Source: Rotaria sordida | Lineage: Eukaryota > Rotifera > Eurotatoria > Philodinida > Philodinidae | Reading direction: 5' to 3' | DNA length: 64,000 nt | NCBI GenBank assembly: GCA_905250125.1 | Contig: CAJNOL010000357.1 | Span: forward strand, 6,584-70,583 | In this document: one piece after another, positions 58,901 to 64,000 of the stretch | Layout: every line of letters begins with the position of its first letter | How positions within the stretch are numbered: the first letter of the stretch is position 1 | Notes under the pieces: generated by a model | What the model saw: the letters and a program-made list of their open reading frames with translations, nothing else | What the model was told of the DNA's origin: nothing | Databases searched by the model: none | Position numbers and translations under genes: made by a program

Positions 58901-61171
58901 TCTTCTCATAAATTTTGCTAAAAAGAACCCAAGAGTCCTATAAAAAATTGGTACAATCCGTAGTGCTTAGCAGGACAACATAACACTAAGCAGTCTGCTT
59001 TGATTCCTATTAGAAATCGTTTGGTCTTTTGAGATAATTACTACTTGTATGCAATAACTATAGTGTAGTCTAAATTCATACCTCTTAACATTATGCCATC
59101 TTGCTGAATAGAATCCTAGAACTGTGATTTGATCTAAATGCGTGCTATTGATAAATACATTTTAATGAAAATGAATACTGCTAAACACTATGTCGTCCTA
59201 CTCAGCACTATGTTTTGATGAAGATGCATACCGCTAAGCACTACGGATTGTACGAAATTTTCATAGGATTTGAGGTTCTAATAGAAACTAATGAGAGGAA
59301 TTTGGGTCTGAGCCGAACAGTCGGATCGAAAATTCGTTCGGTCAAAGTTTAGGCCTCTCAAGGATACTGTCTTCTGTTGTCAAAAAAATATTGATGGCAG
59401 CTTTCACTCATTTGGGGAAGTTCAGGCTAATCAGAACAGAGTTTTATAAATATTGTTGAAAAGTAATTCATCATAGAGTATCATGAATATGATGTGAGAC
59501 TTGAGTTTTATGTAACTATTTTAAGAAGATAAGTGTACATGAGAGTTCACGCAGCCTGTTTTTTTTTCATCTTGGATAAGAATCTGTCATAGACGGATCA
59601 TAATAACATTCTAAGGTAGATCAATTTTTTTTAGATTTTTCTTTGTATTGTTTATGCAACACTCTGGAGCGCTTACATATGAAGAGTTGAGAAGTAGAGT
59701 GAGATAAGGTGCATATGATACTAATTGTCATTGTTGAGGCTCTTCTTATCACTTACTTTATCATAGTTGGAATATAGATGAAGCATGAGAGGAGGATATG
59801 TGATAAGGAATTCACTATTGTACAAAATTAATTCATTTTATCAAGAGCGTTTCGTGTCTCTTTATTAACTTACTTTGTTCTGCCATAAGACATATCTTAG
59901 CAAGTCCTTCTAAAGTCATCCCAATAAAGTATATCCTGGAGAAAGAGTGAACATTCTGAGTTCGATTTGTAGATATTCTCCAAATTCTTCTTTTTAACAT
60001 TTCACCGTACGTAAACCTCCAATGAATACTCTTATGTTACTGTAAATAGATCATCTGGCGATACAAATCGGCATCAGTGTGTACTATTCTAATGGCAACT
60101 ATTCAGTGCTTCTCGCTGTACCTTTGGGAAGAACAGATAGAAGGGGAAGATCCATGCAAGATGTGAGAAGATATATACAAAACAAAAAAATATTACCTCA
60201 AGACAGGGACTGAAATTCTTCTGTCTCTTCTCATTCATTCCATTGTGATCAATACATTCTCGATTTTTTTGAGGCATGAATCAATCATAGATTTCAGTAA
60301 CATTCTGCTTGTCCATATAAATCGCAAGTATTTTTAAATATATTCACTATCTATAATTTTTGACCTTCGATATGAACTTTTATTTTTGATCGTTCTATTT
60401 GCTTATACAATATTTGTCCGATTGTCTTCTATGTATTGATAGGTTGCTTCCACTTTCTCACGTATTCAAAGTAGATCAATGAAGTTCTACCGTATGCTCT
60501 AAACTAAATTGAAGTAGCACAATTTCTTCCTGGATTTTATCTAAACGCATGGAAATTTTTAACTTTCGGATATCATATAATATCGTTTTATAACTTCGAA
60601 TAAGTCTCTATAAGATGAAAATCTGCTCGTAACTAAAAGTGAAATTCTTCTCTCAGTATTTTACTTCGGACTGATTATATTCCAAAAAACACTGAAATAT
60701 AAATAGTCCTTTTATTTATTTAGAAATGAACTAAAAACTCAAATGCGTAACTATATGATGAAACATTTATCAACACTTCGTGATACATTCCAATTTTCAT
60801 GGTCAAATGATCTTGATTTACTCAGTAACATTGGTAAGAAAAAAAATTTTCTTTTTTTTTTTTNNNNNNNNNNNNNNNNNNNNNNNNNNNNNNNNNNNNN
60901 NNNNNNNNNNNNNNNNNNNNNNNNNNNNNNNNNNNNNNNNNNNNNNNNNNNNNNNNNNNNNNNAAAAAATGGACAAATTATTGAACAAGATGATGATGGA
61001 CAACAAAGTATGGGTGAAGATGATGATGAAGAATATGAAGAACGTATTGTTCAAATTGAACCAAGATTTATTGAAAATTTTGTTAAACCAATTGATGCAC
61101 GTGATATACCAACATGGCCAATAATGACAGATGATAGTCAAAAAACAATGATTGAAAAAAAGAAAGATTAA
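55931..61171 (+). CDS. TMX3: Protein disulfide-isomerase TMX3, internally incomplete
   Basis: ER thioredoxin-like transmembrane oxidoreductase. Exons 55931-56076, 57939-58631 and 60724-60833 join in phase; a further exon resumes after an assembly gap and ends at 61171. A signal peptide (MKLFWFVIFLVQCFICINA) precedes the thioredoxin domain, whose active site CGHC (residues 50-53) is completed across intron 1 (APW, then CGHCRKF). VDATVYTDVANRYDVRGYPT carries the cis-proline. PDI-like domains follow. The acidic tail (DDDGQQ, EDDDEEYEE) ends EKKKD, a dilysine ER-retrieval signal like that of vertebrate TMX3. The membrane segment is not seen and presumably lies in the 100-N gap. Introns 1 and 2 are about 1.9 and 2.1 kb and contain foldback elements. 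Confidence 0.9.
57240..57766. repeat. Foldback element, family B, in TMX3 intron 1
   Basis: Begins CTAACGAGGGAACC. TTTGACTAAACTATCGAA near 57353 has its inverse near 57665-57690. The blocks TACATAGTGTTCTAATAAAA and GCATATAGAGAACTC match the element at 6765. Confidence 0.85.
58880..59320. repeat. Foldback element in TMX3 intron 2
   Basis: GGTCCCAGACCCGAATTCTT at the left pairs with AGGAATTTGGGTCTGAGCC at the right, and ACAATCCGTAGTGCTTAG with CTAAGCACTACGGATTGT (a perfect 18-bp pair). A GC-rich stretch AGAGGGGGCGCGGCCAGGAC lies just outside at 58830. Confidence 0.85.
60864..60963. other. Assembly gap of exactly 100 N
   Basis: A run of 100 undetermined bases, a conventional placeholder length, between TMX3 exon 3 and its C-terminal exon. 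The true length is unknown and probably includes the membrane-spanning exon. Confidence 0.98.
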
Positions 61172-61294
61172 CGGTTTTCTTTTTTTTTTGTTTTTGTTTT
61201 TGTTTTTATATTTATTTATCTGCTTTAATTCTCTAGTCAATGTTTGTTTTGTAACACATTTACATCTCATTAATTGTTTATATATCTTTATTTA

Positions 61295-61299
<5 letters not shown>

Positions 61300-61326
<27 letters not shown>
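61300..61326. repeat. TA dinucleotide microsatellite
   Basis: Tandem AT units in the TMX3-MTRR gap, followed by a short GTGTGTGT tract. Confidence 0.85.
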
Positions 61327-61330
<4 letters not shown>

Positions 61331-61363
61331 GCGTGTGTGTCTGTATATATTTTTTGTTCTTAA

Positions 61364-61365
61364 AG
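61364..61365 (+). promoter_or_regulatory. Candidate trans-splice acceptor abutting the MTRR start
   Basis: TTTTTTGTTCTTAAAG lies directly before ATG, as at NKAP. The upstream gene ends only 194 bp earlier. Confidence 0.45.
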
Positions 61366-63984
61366 ATGAAAAGGTGGAGATTTTTACTCGGATTCGGAAG
61401 TGAAACAGGTCAATCAAAAGCAATTGCTCAAGGGATGGGTGATATTGCATCAGAGCAACATCAAATATGTGCAGACATTTTTGAATTGGATGAAGTTGAT
61501 AAACAAGTGAGAGAATAGAGTTATTGAGAAAATCAATAGAAATATATCAACAGTTGAAGTTGTTTTTTATGGAAAAATAATATCAGGCGGATTCAATATT
61601 CTACAAGATTTATTCTAAAATATGGAAATTTTATATTTTTATTTTTCTTTGTATCTATCACAGTTCAAATTAGAAGAAGAATCAATCATGGTTATTGTAA
61701 CATCATCAACAGGTGATGGTGAACCACCAGGTAATGCAAGTAAATTTTGGCGTAAAATTCGTCGTGAAAAAAACTCGAAACTTCTCTCACATATGAAATA
61801 TACTGTCTTAGGTACTAAGAATTCAAGTTTGAATTTATTCTTATACAAAAATTTCTATTCAGGATTAGGTGATACAAATTATTCTACATTTTGTAATTGT
61901 GGTCGTGTACTTGATCGTCGTTTTGAAGAACTTGGTGCTACTCGATTCTATCCTTCAGCATGGGCTGATGATGCTGTTGGGTATAGTTAGTTTTTTATTT
62001 ATTTTCATTTTTTTTCTATTTAAATAATTCTAGTTTGGATTTAACAATTGAACCTTGGCTTCAAGGTTTTTGGCCTGCTTTAAAAGAAACTTTAACAAAA
62101 TTGAACACTTCTACTGAAACATCAATAAATAATCTAACCGAATCCATAAATCAACTTAACTTAACACAAGAAATTAAACCAACAGTAAATCGACAATTAT
62201 CATCATCTAATAAATTTAAATCAAATCAAGATAATATTACTTATTCATCAAATTTATCTGAAATGACTACATTAACATTACCACCTAAATCTACACATTC
62301 ATTATCAATAAAACTCATCGAATCATCTGAAGTAATTTTTAGTTTTCATAATAAATCAATATATATATATATAGTGGATACAAAAATTATTCAACAAGGT
62401 TTAATCTCAATTTTTTGTTCTGCTGCCATAAGCGTTAGAAAGAAAAATAGAGACTCCAGAAAGTCAAATATTTAGACTACATAAAACGATAGAGTAAACA
62501 ATTCTCTGCATCGGTTTTTTTAAACTGAGATACAGCAATTTGATTGAATATCAAAAATCGATTATAGAAGTTTCCGTAAGATTATTATATTTCAGCTAAA
62601 AATAAACGATGCTCAGATCTCGGAGACATCTCATTTTGTAGAAACTTATTTGCTCTATCTTTCTATATAGTCTAAACAAAATTATATTTACTCGTGCGAG
62701 GTGCTGAAAAATTAGTCTTTTGATTTTCTAGGATTCTTATCTTTGGAAACCAGATAATAACTTTTATTTCCTTGTCTTCCTATTGGAAATAATTTTCTCT
62801 ACTCGAATTACAATTTGAAATTTTTCTAGTGCTCACAGCAGCGGAAAAAAAAACTGCAAATTATTCATCCATGTTTATTTTCAGTTTTTTTCTACTGCTG
62901 TAACTACTAATAAGAATTTTATTTTCGAAGATGAAAATGACTGCTAGTTTTCCAAGGATAGGATTTCTGAACAACCGAAAACGAAGTTTTTCAGCTCCTA
63001 GAATTTACGCATAGAACTCCATTTGAATTGCGCTAAATGATAAAAGAAACGATTCTCTACAAAGTCAAACGTCTTTCAGCTTTCTATGCGGTTTTTTTGA
63101 CCTAGATGCATTAATCTTACGAAAGGCATAAAAGTTGTTTTTTTTCTATTATTTCGTATGAAAATATCTTTATTATGCCTTCCGTAAGATTAATATATCT
63201 CGGTCAAAAAACGGTGTAGAATGCTAGAAGACATTTTATTTTGTAGAGAATCGTTTCCTCTATCATTTAGCGTAATTCAAATAGAGTTCTATGTGTAAAT
63301 TCTAGGAGCTGAAAAACTTGGTTTTTTTGGTTATTTAGAGACTCTATCCTTGAAAAACTAGCAATCATTTTCATCTTCGAAAATCAAAAATGCTCTACAC
63401 GAATCACTATTTGAATTCTTATTAGCAGTAACGGTAGTGGATGAAAATTGAAAATAAATTTGATTGAATAATTTTGGCAGCCACTATACATATGTCTTGA
63501 TTTATTTTGTTTAAAGGTTAAAGATCACTTACCGACTGACCCACATTATCATGTTTCAACATTAATTCGTCGAGAATGTTTAACACATGATACAGCAATA
63601 AAACCTGTGATGTCCATTGAATTAGAACCTTCGGTTTGTTTATAATCTGAATAATTATCATTAAAAAATTTAATTTTCTCTAGGAAGAAGAATTTCTATT
63701 TGAAGTAGGAGATGCAATTAAAATTGTTTGTGCAAATGATGAAAATGAGGTTAATCTTCTTTTAAAACGGTAATTCTATATATTATTCTTATTCTTTTTT
63801 TATATTAATTAGAAAATATATCTTTAGTTTAGAATGGATGGATAGAGCATCTCATCAATTAGATATTTGTATTTCACCAGATAATACAAAAAAATCAGCT
63901 AAAATACCAACATATATACCATCAATGTGTTCATTACGTTATGCATTAACAAATTGTATTGATATTCGATCATCACCAAGAAAA
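61366..63984 (+). CDS. MTRR: Methionine synthase reductase, 5' part (runs off the window)
   Basis: Diflavin reductase that regenerates methylcobalamin-bound methionine synthase using NADPH. Seven exons join in phase before the window ends: 61366-61506, 61664-61811, 61863-61980, 62034-62331, 63517-63633, 63684-63769, 63828-63984. The FMN flavodoxin domain has SETGQSKAIAQGMGD, TSSTGDGEPPGNASKFW, GLGDTNYSTFCNCGR and the MTRR-typical DDAVGLDLTIEPWLQGFWPA. A Ser/Thr-rich linker follows. The start of the FAD-binding connecting region shows FEVGDAIKIVCANDENEV. The rest, including the NADPH domain, lies beyond base 64000. Intron 4 (1.2 kb) is filled by a repeat cluster. Confidence 0.93.
62550..63440. 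repeat. Three-armed foldback cluster in MTRR intron 4
   Basis: The arms 62893-63145 and 63170-63440 form a long palindrome (ACGAAAGGCATAAA / TTATGCCTTCCGTAAG near the centre; TTTTCAGCTCCTAGAATTTA / TAAATTCTAGGAGCTGAAAA). A third, more diverged copy of the right arm lies at 62560-62870 in the same orientation as that arm. Confidence 0.85.
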
Positions 63985-64000
63985 GTAAGACGAAAAAAAA

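Overview
The window is eukaryotic, AT-rich nuclear DNA. Genes are split by many short introns, mostly 40-120 bp with GT..AG ends, and the proteins are animal orthologues (USO1/p115, an ATP8B-type flippase, PGGT1B, SRPRA, NKAP, TMX3, MTRR). Several features together point to a bdelloid rotifer (an Adineta- or Rotaria-like animal). There are short introns and intronless genes of bacterial type (a fused allantoinase/OHCU decarboxylase and a secreted bacterial-like protein). There is a VCBS/FG-GAP repeat protein, and polypyrimidine-AG acceptors sit directly upstream of start codons, as expected for spliced-leader trans-splicing. The organism assignment is an inference, because no rRNA or mitochondrial marker is present.

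Layout. 1.1-2.6 kb: intronless allantoinase-OHCU decarboxylase fusion (+). 2.6-5.3 kb: no intact gene, two decayed coding scraps. 5.3-11.0 kb: USO1/p115, 23 exons (-). 12.9-16.4 kb: HMG-box protein resembling the Pol I factor UBF, 6 exons (-), with a decayed hAT transposon in intron 2. 17.2-29.0 kb: P4-ATPase of ATP8B type, 22 exons (-), whose four long introns all carry inverted-repeat elements. 31.1-31.7 kb: two small doubtful genes. 32.7-33.6 kb: intronless secreted protein of bacterial type (-). 34-38.3 kb: nested repeat block. 38.6-40.6 kb: cytochrome P450, 3 exons (-). 41.3-42.1 kb: VCBS-repeat ORF (+). 43.4-44.7 kb: uncharacterised 3-exon gene (-). 46.1-52.2 kb: PGGT1B, an uncharacterised membrane protein and SRPRA in tight head-to-tail order (+). 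54.8-64.0 kb: NKAP, TMX3 (interrupted by a 100-N gap) and the 5' part of MTRR, again closely spaced (+).

The conserved genes serve unrelated housekeeping roles: Golgi vesicle tethering, lipid flipping, prenylation, ER targeting, ER oxidative folding, RNA processing and cobalamin maintenance. The most striking non-genic property is the density of palindromic (foldback) elements, about twenty. Ten of the thirteen introns longer than 400 bp contain one, whereas the other introns are short. Splice models were built by hand from frame continuity, GT/AG ends and remembered family conservation. Internal boundaries were checked for phase but not against transcripts.
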